This document shows positions 1-6,781 of a stretch of 8,560 nucleotides of DNA, piece after piece. Below the pieces are notes generated by a model. It saw nothing but the letters and a program-made list of their open reading frames with translations, had not been told where the DNA came from and ran no database searches. Numbering within the stretch: position 1 is the first letter of the stretch; the number at the start of each line of letters is the position of its first letter. A program made the translations under genes and the position numbers. Source of the stretch: Bacteroidota bacterium (GTDB lineage: Bacteria > Bacteroidota > Bacteroidia > NS11-12g > UBA955); NCBI GenBank assembly GCA_947460045.1, contig CANHGC010000053.1, positions 1 through 8,560 of the forward strand, written 5' to 3'.

Positions 1-42
1 AAACAAAACACCTTTTGTCGTTGCCTGACAGCTACGATTCAT
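1..42 (-). CDS. Possible N-terminus of a downstream gene, cut by the window edge
   Basis: Reading leftwards, an ATG at 42-40 opens a frame that stays open to the window edge and gives MNRSCQATTKGVLF. This fits the start of an exported protein: two basic residues (R3, K10) followed by the beginning of a hydrophobic run. It starts 20 bases after the FecR-like stop, so it may be the next gene of that operon. In Bacteroidota the gene after fecR is often a TonB-dependent receptor, but nothing here shows that identity. Only 14 codons are visible, so the call could be a chance open frame. The start codon lies inside the left arm of the hairpin at 37-60. Confidence 0.35.
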   Translation of the reverse strand, partial: MNRSCQATTKGVLF

Positions 43-60
43 TTCATGAAAGAAATGAAT
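37..60. repeat. AT-rich inverted repeat after the FecR-like gene
   Basis: Arms attcatttc (37-45) and gaaatgaat (52-60) are perfect 9-bp complements around a 6-base loop. The repeat begins a few bases after the fecR stop. No T-run follows on the minus strand, so it is a weak candidate for an intrinsic terminator. It overlaps the possible start codon at 42-40, so it could instead affect initiation of the next gene. Confidence 0.4.
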
Positions 61-62
61 AA

Positions 63-1007
63 TTATTTCTTGTAGACCAATTTTAGGTCAAGTGCATCGC
101 CAATGACTTTGCAAACAAAATCGATGTTGTCTTGGGCTGTAAAAGTGGCAGTGAGCTTTGGGCTGTTGTTATTTCGTAAGCCAATGGGTGCGTTTCCGAG
201 TACTTCAATTTGAACACCGTATTGGGATTCAACGGCACTGATCACATCGGATAAATGGGCATTGTTGAATTTCAATCCGTTTTGGTTCCATTGCACCGCT
301 ATGAGGTTTACGTTTGAATCAATTTGAAAAAACGAGGCTTTTTTATTCACGGAATTTGGGTTTTCGGTGGCTCTCATTCCTTTGGTTAGTATTGCAGATG
401 CAAGTGTGGTTTGTGAGTTGTTGGCTGCCATTTTTTCTACGCGCACTTTTCCGTGGTTTACGGTTACTTGTAGGGGTTTGTTTGTATAAGACCTTACATC
501 GAAACCGGTACCCAAAACGGTCACTTGATTGCTACCGCTGCGAATAACAAACGGTGCATTGGGATTTTTCGCCACTTCAAAATGCGCCATACCATTGAGG
601 TTGATTTTGCGTGCATTTTTGGTGATTGTGTAGGCTACGCTGGAGTTGGCGTTGAGTGTGATTACGCTGCCGTCTTTGAGTGTGATTTCTTTTACCTCTC
701 CGGTGTTTGAAGTGTAGTTGCCTTGATCGAGGATGGCCGTGCTTTGGTTGTTAAACCAAAATGCCCAAGCGCCAACGGCTATGAGGGATATGGCTGCCGC
801 GATGCGGAAAATTTGCTTGAAGTTTCTCTGAACGGTGAATGGCGAATTTGAAACCGCAGGGCTTGCTTTTTTGTTGGCCAGGTCTGCTGAGAATTTCTTC
901 CAAGCATCATCATTGCCGTTTTCAAAGCTATATTTATATTGGCCCGCCGCGTCCCATACTTCATGGAATTGGGGGTCGATATGGGGTTTGTTGTTATTGG
1001 ATTCCAT
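63..1007 (-). CDS. FecR-family transmembrane anti-sigma/signalling protein with shortened N-terminus
   Basis: This is a 314-residue FecR-like protein, the inner-membrane link that normally passes a signal from an outer-membrane TonB-dependent receptor to an ECF sigma factor. One transmembrane segment lies at about 66-86. The periplasmic FecR domain follows at about 104-193, with the typical KEITLKDGSVITLNANSSV stretch and VLGTGFDVRSY. A DUF4974-like C-terminal domain covers about 245-312. The cytoplasmic part before the membrane is short (about 65 residues). It keeps the late piece (FHEVWDAAGQ, then DDAWKKF) but lacks the usual opening anti-sigma helices of the form YLxGExSxEE...WLxxxP. Those features appear instead in the 58-residue gene just upstream. 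The start is secure because an in-frame TAA lies five codons before the ATG. No ECF sigma gene is adjacent. The family call is firm; the partner sigma is unknown. Confidence 0.9.
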   Translation of the reverse strand: MESNNNKPHIDPQFHEVWDAAGQYKYSFENGNDDAWKKFSADLANKKASPAVSNSPFTVQRNFKQIFRIAAAISLIAVGAWAFWFNNQSTAILDQGNYTSNTGEVKEITLKDGSVITLNANSSVAYTITKNARKINLNGMAHFEVAKNPNAPFVIRSGSNQVTVLGTGFDVRSYTNKPLQVTVNHGKVRVEKMAANNSQTTLASAILTKGMRATENPNSVNKKASFFQIDSNVNLIAVQWNQNGLKFNNAHLSDVISAVESQYGVQIEVLGNAPIGLRNNNSPKLTATFTAQDNIDFVCKVIGDALDLKLVYKK

Positions 1008-1011
1008 AGAA

Positions 1012-1188
1012 TTAGTGGGTTAATTGTGGCTGCATCATTGCAGACACTTGTTGTTTGATGATGGCCAAAGTGGGCTTGAATTGGGGGTTTTTTTTCAACC
1101 ACTCTTCAAGCTTTCTCAATTCTTCTTCTTTCATCAAGCCAGCCGCATACTTGGTGAAGGTGTTGCTTTCTAATTGTTCTTTTGTCAT
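1012..1188 (-). CDS. Small 58-aa protein resembling the anti-sigma domain of FecR proteins
   Basis: The ATG at 1188-1186 opens a 58-codon frame ending in TAA at 1014-1012. Residues 12-46 include FTKYAAGLMKEEELRKLEEW and, shortly after, NPQFKP. This matches the helix pattern at the N-terminus of Bacteroidota FecR anti-sigma factors: a YLxGExSxEE-like helix, a WLxxxP-like end, then a third helix. The protein is charged and has no signal peptide or membrane segment, so it should be cytoplasmic. Its stop lies four bases before the fecR start, in a different frame, which suggests one transcript and coupled translation. I infer that it binds a sigma factor with or for the FecR-like protein. It could also be the remnant of a frameshifted longer fecR, or an independent small regulator. 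The coding call is good, the function tentative. Confidence 0.7.
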   Translation of the reverse strand: MTKEQLESNTFTKYAAGLMKEEELRKLEEWLKKNPQFKPTLAIIKQQVSAMMQPQLTH

Positions 1189-1369
1189 GACGTTGCCTTT
1201 TTCCGGAAAGGGGTAATCAGGCCTATAGACACAGAAAGTGTGCTATACCCCCAAAAGAAATGATAATTTTTTGAAAAATTTTGAAGAAGCCCGACAAATA
1301 CATGATTTACAACGAGTTGTATTCAGTTCAATGCCAATTTATTTCTGATTTAAGGGAGTGTGCTGGGGT
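1189..1369. other. Intergenic region upstream of the FecR pair, with two symmetric elements
   Basis: These 181 bases separate the oxidoreductase stop from the small anti-sigma-like gene, and this is the largest gap between genes in the window. No convincing reading frame was found. On the minus strand it should hold the promoter of the FecR pair. It contains a perfect palindrome at 1200-1209, an imperfect inverted repeat at 1224-1247, and an A/T-rich block at about 1251-1285. It has no clear TAnnTTTG box close to the start codon, unlike most other genes here; the nearest loose match on the minus strand is TTCTTTTG at about 1259-1252. Confidence 0.5.
1224..1247. promoter_or_regulatory. Imperfect inverted repeat, candidate operator or leader hairpin
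   Basis: The arms tatagacac (1224-1232) and gtgtgctata (1238-1247) pair over nine bases with a single unpaired base and a five-base loop (agaaa). The repeat lies 36 bases upstream of the small anti-sigma-like gene. It is followed at 1200-1209 by the perfect palindrome tttccggaaa. Position and symmetry suit a regulator-binding site or a leader hairpin controlling the FecR pair, but no known motif was recognised. Confidence 0.4.
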
Positions 1370-2389
1370 TTATTGCCCAAAATTGTGGATACTTTCAATG
1401 ATTTCAACCACGGCGCGACCTTCTTGGGGCGTTGTAATTGCATCGGCATTGTGGATGAGGTTGTTGATCACATCTTGAATCACGAAATGGTGGTTGGCGG
1501 CGCTGCCTTTGTAGTTTCCGTAATCATTGGCGGGTTGCGCATCGGGAAGTGTGGGTAATGTGTAGTTTTCGATTTCGCAATAATCTACGGTATTCATGTA
1601 TTGACCGCCCAGTTTCACCGTGCCTTTTTCAGCGATCAGGGTGATCGAACTTTCAAAATTTTGTTGATTTAAACTGGTTGAATAACTCAATGAGCCTTGG
1701 CCATTTGCGCCAAATGAAAAGATCACCTGTCCGCTATCGTGAAATTCTGTTAACTGTTGGTGATTGAAGTTGGATGCGTTGGCGTAGTTAATGGTAATGG
1801 GCCCAAGCAGCCAATAGATCAGGTCAATAAAATGCGAAAATTGTGTGAAAAGAACCCCTCCATCTAGGTCATTGGTGCCGTGCCAATGTCCTTTTTGGTA
1901 GTATCGGTGATCCCTATTCCAATAGCAGACAATTTGTGCTTGGTAGATTTCGCCGAGGGTGTTTTCTGCGATGAGGTTTTTGATCCATTGCGAGGGTGGC
2001 GAGAATCGATTTTGCATCACACAGAAGATTTTCTTGTTGCGTTTTTGGGCTTCAAGGATCATGGCATCACAATCTTCGGTGGATAGGGCCATGGGTTTTT
2101 CTACCACAACATGTCTGCCCATGGAAAGTGCTTGGATGGCGTGTTGGGAATGAAATCCATTGGGTGTTGCGATTGAAACCACATCAACATTTGCATGGTG
2201 CATAAGCATTTCCTCAATGTTTTGGTATACCGGGATGTTTTGAGGAATGTTGAGCTCTGCGGGTGATTTGATGTCAACAACAGCAACGAGTTTTGCATTG
2301 GGATTCAGAGAAATCATGTGAGCATGGCGGGTGCCAATGTGGCCAACGCCCACAACTGCAAAGTGAATGGTTTCTGCTGATTCAGTCAT
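1370..2389 (-). CDS. Gfo/Idh/MocA-family NAD(P)-dependent oxidoreductase, WlbA/WbpB-like
   Basis: This is a 339-residue soluble sugar dehydrogenase. The N-terminal Rossmann domain has the dinucleotide-binding motif GVGHIG (14-19), an acidic residue ending the second strand (VVDI, about 37-40), and the family EKP motif (97-99, catalytic lysine K98). The C-terminal substrate domain carries YWNRDHRYYQKGHWHGTNDL from 156 on, then DGG (176-178) and HFID (186-189, likely catalytic His). This arrangement recalls WlbA/WbpB, which oxidise the 3-position of UDP-N-acetylglucosaminuronate during amino-sugar synthesis; exact substrate is inference. The ATG at 2389 is preferred. An upstream in-frame extension exists, but it is low-complexity and runs into the divergent threonine dehydrogenase gene, and the Rossmann fold begins about eight residues after this methionine. 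No other sugar-nucleotide genes adjoin it. Confidence 0.88.
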   Translation of the reverse strand: MTESAETIHFAVVGVGHIGTRHAHMISLNPNAKLVAVVDIKSPAELNIPQNIPVYQNIEEMLMHHANVDVVSIATPNGFHSQHAIQALSMGRHVVVEKPMALSTEDCDAMILEAQKRNKKIFCVMQNRFSPPSQWIKNLIAENTLGEIYQAQIVCYWNRDHRYYQKGHWHGTNDLDGGVLFTQFSHFIDLIYWLLGPITINYANASNFNHQQLTEFHDSGQVIFSFGANGQGSLSYSTSLNQQNFESSITLIAEKGTVKLGGQYMNTVDYCEIENYTLPTLPDAQPANDYGNYKGSAANHHFVIQDVINNLIHNADAITTPQEGRAVVEIIESIHNFGQ

Positions 2390-2398
2390 GATGAGGGG

Positions 2399-2406
2399 CA
2401 AAAATG
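2399..2406 (-). promoter_or_regulatory. Possible -7 box for the oxidoreductase gene
   Basis: On the minus strand CATTTTTG differs from the Bacteroidota -7 consensus TAnnTTTG only at its first base. It ends nine bases before the ATG. A TTTTG lies further upstream, but only 14 bases away instead of about 20, so the match is weak. Confidence 0.25.
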
Positions 2407-2457
2407 CGGAAGATTTACCACAAAATGTCATCGTAAATAAAATCGATGAGAAAAAGG

Positions 2458-2489
2458 TTTGGTAATGTGGGCAGAACCGCCAAAATTTG
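2458..2489 (+). promoter_or_regulatory. Bacteroidota-type promoter for the threonine dehydrogenase gene
   Basis: A TTTG (2458-2461) is followed after 20 bases by AAAATTTG (2482-2489). These match the -33 TTTG and -7 TAnnTTTG elements at normal spacing, with one mismatch. Transcription would begin within a few bases of the ATG at 2497, giving an essentially leaderless message. This argues against the longer in-frame start at 2446. Confidence 0.5.
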
Positions 2490-2496
2490 CGGTAGT

Positions 2497-3462
2497 ATGA
2501 CGAACGAAAAGGTTTTGGTGATTGGGTCTTGCGGACAGTTGGGCACGGAGTTGGTGGAGGCGTTGCGAGGCATTTATGGTGATTCAAATGTGATCGCGAG
2601 TGATGTGAAGAAATCAGACAACCCTGTTTTTGATGGGGGTCCGTTTGAAACATTGGATATTTTGGATGCGGATGGTTTGGGTGCGGTGATTCAGAAATAC
2701 AAACCCACACAGGTGTATCATTTGGCGGCGTTGTTGAGTGCAACGGCTGAGAAAAACCCTGAGTTTGGTTGGAAGTTGAACATGGAGGGACTGTTTCACG
2801 TGTTGAATGCGGCGCGCGATACAGGTATCATTAAGAAAGTATATTGGCCCAGTAGTATTGCGGCTTTCGGACCAAACACAGAGCGATTTGACACACCCCA
2901 ATACGGCACCATGGATCCCACAACCATTTATGGAATTAGTAAATTGGCGGGTGAGTTGTATGCGCAATATTATTTCAATCGTTGGGGCATTGATACGCGT
3001 TCATTGCGTTACCCCGGTTTGATTGGGTACAAGAGTGCTCCAGGCGGAGGAACCACGGACTACGCGGTGGCCATTTATCACGATGCTTTGCAAACGGGTA
3101 AGCACAATTGTTTCTTGGGCGAGGGCACTACGTTGCCGATGCTGTATATGCCCGATGCGTTGAAGGCCACTTTGGATATCATGCATGCGCCGGCGGAGCA
3201 AATCAAGATTCGCACCAGTTATAATTTGGCGGGAATGAGTTTTGCACCGGAAGAAATCGCGGCATCGATTGCCAAGTTTGTGCCTGGTTTTGAAATTTCT
3301 TACGACCCCGATTACCGTCAGGCCATCGCCAACAGTTGGCCGGCTGTGATTGACGATACGGAGGCTCGCCAAGATTGGGGTTGGAAACCGGATTTCGATT
3401 TGGACAAAATGACCGAGGACATGCTCAAGAATTTGCGCTTGCAGTATGCCCAAAACGGGTAA
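2497..3462 (+). CDS. tdh: L-threonine 3-dehydrogenase, short-chain (SDR) type
   Basis: This is a 321-residue extended short-chain dehydrogenase. It oxidises L-threonine with NAD+ to 2-amino-3-ketobutyrate, which Kbl then splits to glycine and acetyl-CoA. Seen: Rossmann motif GSCGQLG (10-16); SSIAAFGP with the catalytic serine (about 119-125); the YxxxK pair Y145/K149 in TIYGISKLAGE; and signatures of the SDR-type Tdh family, namely RSLRYPGLIGYK (168-179), PGGGTTDYAV (182-191), LPMLYMPDA (213-221), SYNLAGMSF (241-249) and DWGWKP (293-298). These separate it from UDP-glucose 4-epimerases, with which it is often confused. The chosen start places the glycine motif at the family's usual distance and follows a promoter box; a start at 2446 would add 17 unlike residues. 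Its stop lies 21 bp from the convergent miaB stop. No kbl is present here. Confidence 0.92.
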   Translation: MTNEKVLVIGSCGQLGTELVEALRGIYGDSNVIASDVKKSDNPVFDGGPFETLDILDADGLGAVIQKYKPTQVYHLAALLSATAEKNPEFGWKLNMEGLFHVLNAARDTGIIKKVYWPSSIAAFGPNTERFDTPQYGTMDPTTIYGISKLAGELYAQYYFNRWGIDTRSLRYPGLIGYKSAPGGGTTDYAVAIYHDALQTGKHNCFLGEGTTLPMLYMPDALKATLDIMHAPAEQIKIRTSYNLAGMSFAPEEIAASIAKFVPGFEISYDPDYRQAIANSWPAVIDDTEARQDWGWKPDFDLDKMTEDMLKNLRLQYAQNG

Positions 3463-3483
3463 TTCAAGAAATTTTATCGAGGA

Positions 3484-4902
3484 TTAATCGATTAGGCTGG
3501 CGTAGCCTATGGCTTTGCCTATCATGGCGGTGGTGGTGGCTCTTTCAACCATTACATTCACCAAATCTCCAATTTTGTACTCTTCACAGGGGAAAATGGT
3601 GACTGAATTTTGGTCGCTTCTGCCTTTCCAATCGAGGGTACTTTTCTTTGAATGGCCTTCGATGAGCACGGTAACTACTTTGCCAATGTAGGATTCGTTT
3701 TTGGCTTTGGATTTGGCGTTTTGCAGGGCGATGATTTCGCTTAATCGGCGCGATTTTACCTCGTCGGGTACGTCATCTACCAACTTTTTGGCCGCGGGTG
3801 TTCCGGGTCTTTCGCTGTAAATGTACATGTAGGAGAACTCAAAATTGGCCCACTCGATCAGGCTCAGGGTGTCTTGGTGTTCTTCTTCGGTTTCGCTACA
3901 AAATCCGGCGATGATATCACAAGAAATGCCACAATCGGGGATGATGCTGCGGATCATGCGAATTTTATCCATGTACCATTCTCGGGTGTAGTTTCTGGAC
4001 ATGATATCGAGCACACGGGTGTTACCGCTTTGCGCTGGAAGGTGGATGTAATTGCACAGGTTTTTGTATTTGGCCATGGTGTGCACCACTTTCTCGTTGA
4101 TATCGCGGGGGTGGCTGGTACTGTATCGAATGCGCATGTGGGGCACTGCTGTGGCGCACATTTCTAGGAGATCGGCGAAATCCACAGAACTGTCTTGCTC
4201 GTCTTGGGTGAGTTTTTTGAATTCTTTTTTGGGTCCGCCGCCAAACCAGAGGTATGAATTGACGTTTTGTCCGAGCAGGGTAATTTCTTTGTAGCCTTTG
4301 TTTGAAAGGTCTAGTACTTCTCTTACGATGCTTTCTGGGTCGCGAGATCTTTCTCTACCGCGGGTAAAGGGCACTACGCAAAAACTACACATGTTGTCGC
4401 AACCGCGCATGATAGACACAAATGCGGTAACGCCATTGGAATTCAATCGTACGGGGTTTAGGTCGCCATAGGTTTCTTCTCTGCTCAATAACACGTTGAT
4501 GGCTCGGCCACCATCATCCACTTCGGCCACCAGTTTGGGTAGGTCGCGATAGCTATCCGGTCCGGCCACTACATCTACGAGTTTTTCCTCTTCGAGCAAT
4601 TTTTCTTTGAGGCGTTCTGCCATGCAGCCGAGCACCCCAATGATGAGTTCTTTGTTGTGTTTTTTATTGCCTCTGAGGTGTTTCAATCTTTCTCTTATGC
4701 GTTGTTCGGCATTGTCGCGAATGGCGCAGGTATTGAGAAAAATGACATCGGCATCGAGTTCGTCGTTGGTTGAAGCGAAGCCATGTTCACCCATGATGGA
4801 GGCGATGATTTCGCTATCGCTAAAATTCATGGCACATCCATAGCTTTCGATATAAAGCTTTCTAGAGGCTGTGGTGGTGGGTGTAATGATGACTTCTGAC
4901 AT
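3484..4902 (-). CDS. miaB: MiaB, tRNA-2-methylthio-N6-dimethylallyladenosine synthase
   Basis: This is a full-length, 472-residue methylthiotransferase. It is a radical-SAM enzyme with two 4Fe-4S clusters that adds a methylthio group to i6A37 in tRNAs reading UNN codons. The N-terminal UPF0004 domain supplies three cysteines: C23 (ESYGCAMN), C59 ([10 protein letters not shown]) and C93 (GCMAER). The radical-SAM CxxxCxxC is C168/C172/C175 ([20 protein letters not shown]). The C-terminal TRAM RNA-binding domain spans about 405-468. A segment at about 219-240 (after NSYLWFGGG) is an insertion usual in Bacteroidota MiaB. Motifs identify MiaB and not RimO or MtaB. All key cysteines are intact. It is divergent from the outer-membrane protein gene over a 44-bp gap and convergent with tdh, so it is probably transcribed alone. 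Confidence 0.97.
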   Translation of the reverse strand: MSEVIITPTTTASRKLYIESYGCAMNFSDSEIIASIMGEHGFASTNDELDADVIFLNTCAIRDNAEQRIRERLKHLRGNKKHNKELIIGVLGCMAERLKEKLLEEEKLVDVVAGPDSYRDLPKLVAEVDDGGRAINVLLSREETYGDLNPVRLNSNGVTAFVSIMRGCDNMCSFCVVPFTRGRERSRDPESIVREVLDLSNKGYKEITLLGQNVNSYLWFGGGPKKEFKKLTQDEQDSSVDFADLLEMCATAVPHMRIRYSTSHPRDINEKVVHTMAKYKNLCNYIHLPAQSGNTRVLDIMSRNYTREWYMDKIRMIRSIIPDCGISCDIIAGFCSETEEEHQDTLSLIEWANFEFSYMYIYSERPGTPAAKKLVDDVPDEVKSRRLSEIIALQNAKSKAKNESYIGKVVTVLIEGHSKKSTLDWKGRSDQNSVTIFPCEEYKIGDLVNVMVERATTTAMIGKAIGYASLID

Positions 4903-4912
4903 ATTGTAACTA

Positions 4913-4920
4913 CAAAAATA
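4913..4920 (-). promoter_or_regulatory. -7 box of the miaB promoter
   Basis: On the minus strand TATTTTTG is an exact fit to TAnnTTTG and ends ten bases before the miaB ATG. About 20 bases upstream only a weak ACTG stands where TTTG is expected. A transcript from here would have a leader of only a few bases. Confidence 0.45.
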
Positions 4921-4924
4921 CGGG

Positions 4925-4940
4925 CTTTTTTGTTTCTTTG
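4925..4940 (+). promoter_or_regulatory. Possible promoter box of the DUF6029-like gene
   Basis: TTTCTTTG (4933-4940) resembles TAnnTTTG with one mismatch and ends six bases before the ATG. An overlapping CTTTTTTG (4925-4932) has an ATTG 18 bases upstream. Either would start transcription within about ten bases of the ATG. The whole divergent spacer with miaB is 44 bp, so the two promoters must be interleaved. Confidence 0.3.
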
Positions 4941-4946
4941 CAGTGA

Positions 4947-6647
4947 ATGAGACATTTCAACACCTTGATTTTGCTTGCCTTTGTGGCTACAGCGGGTATG
5001 GTTTCGGGCCAAACCAAGGATTCTGACAAAGGACAATTTTCTGGTAATTTGCTGATGAACTATCAGAAGTATTTGCGTGACGACAGCATCGGGGCGAATA
5101 CCAAGGTATATAAGGAGAACACGGCCAGCGCGGATGCGTGGTTGTTTATGCAATACAGGATGAAGGGTTATTCTTTCATTGTTCGATACGATGCGTTCAA
5201 CAATTCGCCGTTGTTGGATCCCCAGGATGCTTATACCGATCACGGCATTGGCTTTTGGCAGGTGAGTAAATCGATTGATAAATTGGACATCACGATGGGG
5301 TCTTTTTACGATCAATTTGGGACGGGCGTTTTATTCAGGAGTTATGAGCAGAGGCAGATTGGGATTGACTATGCCATGCAGGGCATGCGGTTGAAGTACA
5401 ACATCAACGACAAGTGGGCGATCAAGGGATTTGCGGGCAATCAGAAGGGGAATATCAAAAATCGTTTTGGATTTGCCAAGCAGGTGATCAGTGGTTTGAA
5501 TATTGAGGGTGGCATTCCAGTGGGCAAGATGAGCAAATACGGGGATTTGAGCGTGGGTGCATCGGCCATCAATCGGAGTTTGGATCGCGAGACGATGGAC
5601 CGTTTGGTGGGAACCATCAATACGTATAATTTGGCGGATCGATTTTATCCCAAGTACAACATGTATGGGTTCAATGCCTATTTCGGCTACAACATCGGAA
5701 ATTTTAGTTGGAATGTGGAGGGCAATGTGAAGACGCCTGAAGCCATTTTGGGTATGAACGATCGCTTCAAGCTTGCGGGTGGCAATGTTTTGTATACTTC
5801 GTTGAGTTGGGGTAAGGGTGGATGGAGCTTGGGTAAGCAAAAGGCATCGATTGGTTTGAATTTGCAGGCGAGGCACGTAGATAATTTTGCTTTTCGCACG
5901 GCGCCTACGGAGGCTTTGTTGAATGGTTTGGTGAGTTATTTGCCTTCAATGACCCGCCAGAACACGTATCGTTTATTGAGCAGATACAACGCACCGGGTC
6001 AAGAATTGGGTGAAGATGGTATTCAGGGTGAAATAGAATTTAAACCGCGGAAGGGAACCCAGATTTTCTTCAATGCGAGTTATGTGCAAACCTTGGCGAG
6101 CAATGGCAAGTTGAATGCTGTGACGGGCGCTATGGAAGCGGAGAAATTGTTCAGTGAAAACTATTTGGAGGTGGTTCAGAAATTGGGTAAACACGATAAG
6201 TTGAAGCTTGGGGTACAGCGAATTCACTACAATCAAACGCGTTACGAGGATGAACCAGAGTATGTTCCTGTGAAAACTTTCACGCCTTTTGGTGAGTGGC
6301 TACATACCATGGAACATGGCAAGAGTTTGCGGGTGGAATGGCAGTATTTAAGCACGAAAAACGACCAAGGTTCATTTGCCAATTTGATGGTTGAATATTG
6401 GGCTACCAAGCAGTTGAGTATTGCTTTGGGCGATATGGTAAATGTGATTCCACACCGTTATGAGCGCATGATCATTGCCGATAAAGTGTTGCATTATCCC
6501 ACAGTATTTATTGGGTATACGGAGAAGAACACTGTGTTCACGTTGGCTTATTTGAAGCAACAACAAGGGGTGAACTGTTCGGGTGGTATTTGTAGGGAGG
6601 AGCCCGCGTTCAGTGGCATTCGGTTCACTGTGAGCAGCAATTTTTAA
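4947..6647 (+). CDS. DUF6029-like outer-membrane beta-barrel protein
   Basis: This is a 566-residue protein with a cleavable signal peptide, [22 protein letters not shown] up to about residue 21-22. The rest is rich in alternating aromatic/polar strands and Tyr, Gly and Asn, and it ends in phenylalanine (FTVSSNF), all typical of outer-membrane barrels. Overall pattern and length match the Bacteroidota DUF6029 family, whose function is not known to me. Strand-like stretches recur from [12 protein letters not shown] through to the end, and an N-terminal aromatic motif [11 protein letters not shown] lies at about residues 130-140. The only two cysteines, C544 and C549, sit in a CxxxxC close to the C-terminus, just before the last strand. 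The start is fixed by a TGA directly before the ATG in the same frame. It is likely monocistronic. Identification as a barrel is strong; the DUF assignment is from memory of the family. Confidence 0.8.
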   Translation: MRHFNTLILLAFVATAGMVSGQTKDSDKGQFSGNLLMNYQKYLRDDSIGANTKVYKENTASADAWLFMQYRMKGYSFIVRYDAFNNSPLLDPQDAYTDHGIGFWQVSKSIDKLDITMGSFYDQFGTGVLFRSYEQRQIGIDYAMQGMRLKYNINDKWAIKGFAGNQKGNIKNRFGFAKQVISGLNIEGGIPVGKMSKYGDLSVGASAINRSLDRETMDRLVGTINTYNLADRFYPKYNMYGFNAYFGYNIGNFSWNVEGNVKTPEAILGMNDRFKLAGGNVLYTSLSWGKGGWSLGKQKASIGLNLQARHVDNFAFRTAPTEALLNGLVSYLPSMTRQNTYRLLSRYNAPGQELGEDGIQGEIEFKPRKGTQIFFNASYVQTLASNGKLNAVTGAMEAEKLFSENYLEVVQKLGKHDKLKLGVQRIHYNQTRYEDEPEYVPVKTFTPFGEWLHTMEHGKSLRVEWQYLSTKNDQGSFANLMVEYWATKQLSIALGDMVNVIPHRYERMIIADKVLHYPTVFIGYTEKNTVFTLAYLKQQQGVNCSGGICREEPAFSGIRFTVSSNF

Positions 6648-6781
6648 AGCCACCGCGATAGGTATTTCCTTTTTTGGAGGCCATCATCGACTTCCTTTCT
6701 CGGGAAATGGGCGCTTGTGCTCTACTTCGAAGGGAAGTAGATGGGCGCGATTTCATGCGCTATGGGTAAATTGGGGGTGAA
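6648..6781. other. Convergent spacer between the barrel gene and the pspC-like gene
   Basis: These 134 bases lie between two convergent genes. They hold a hairpin at 6721-6741 and two copies of atgggcgc (6707-6714 and 6741-6748) that flank it. A T-run at 6669-6675 has no good stem before it. No open frame was judged real. It probably carries the transcript ends of both neighbours, although no classic intrinsic terminator is visible. Confidence 0.4.
6721..6741. repeat. Hairpin in the convergent spacer, possible two-way terminator
   Basis: Arms tctacttc (6721-6728) and gaagtaga (6734-6741) are perfect 8-bp complements around a five-base loop. The placement between convergent stops suits a shared transcription end. 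Neither side is followed by a U-tract, so a standard intrinsic terminator is not supported. Confidence 0.4.

Noticed and set aside
1281..1558. Plus-strand frames of 65-66 codons opposite the oxidoreductase end
   Set aside because: They are short, overlap the 3' end of a solid gene, and lack any domain, signal or promoter context.
2446..2496. Earlier in-frame start for tdh
   Set aside because: It would add 17 residues unlike the family and would contain the promoter-like boxes; the ATG at 2497 gives the usual distance to GxxGxxG.
2390..2743. N-terminal extension of the oxidoreductase to an ATG at 2743
   Set aside because: The added 118 residues are low-complexity, rich in His, Pro and Ser, lie antisense to the tdh coding region, and precede a normal Rossmann start.
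3001..3453. 150-codon minus-strand frame within tdh
   Set aside because: It is antisense to a strongly recognised enzyme and has no motifs or upstream signals.
3485..3494. 10-bp palindrome taatcgatta at the end of miaB, as a terminator
   Set aside because: It lies over the last miaB codons and stop, is too short and A/T-rich, and has no loop or T-run.
5331..5876. 181-codon minus-strand frame within the barrel gene
   Set aside because: It is antisense to a clear signal-peptide-bearing outer-membrane protein and shows no recognisable domain.
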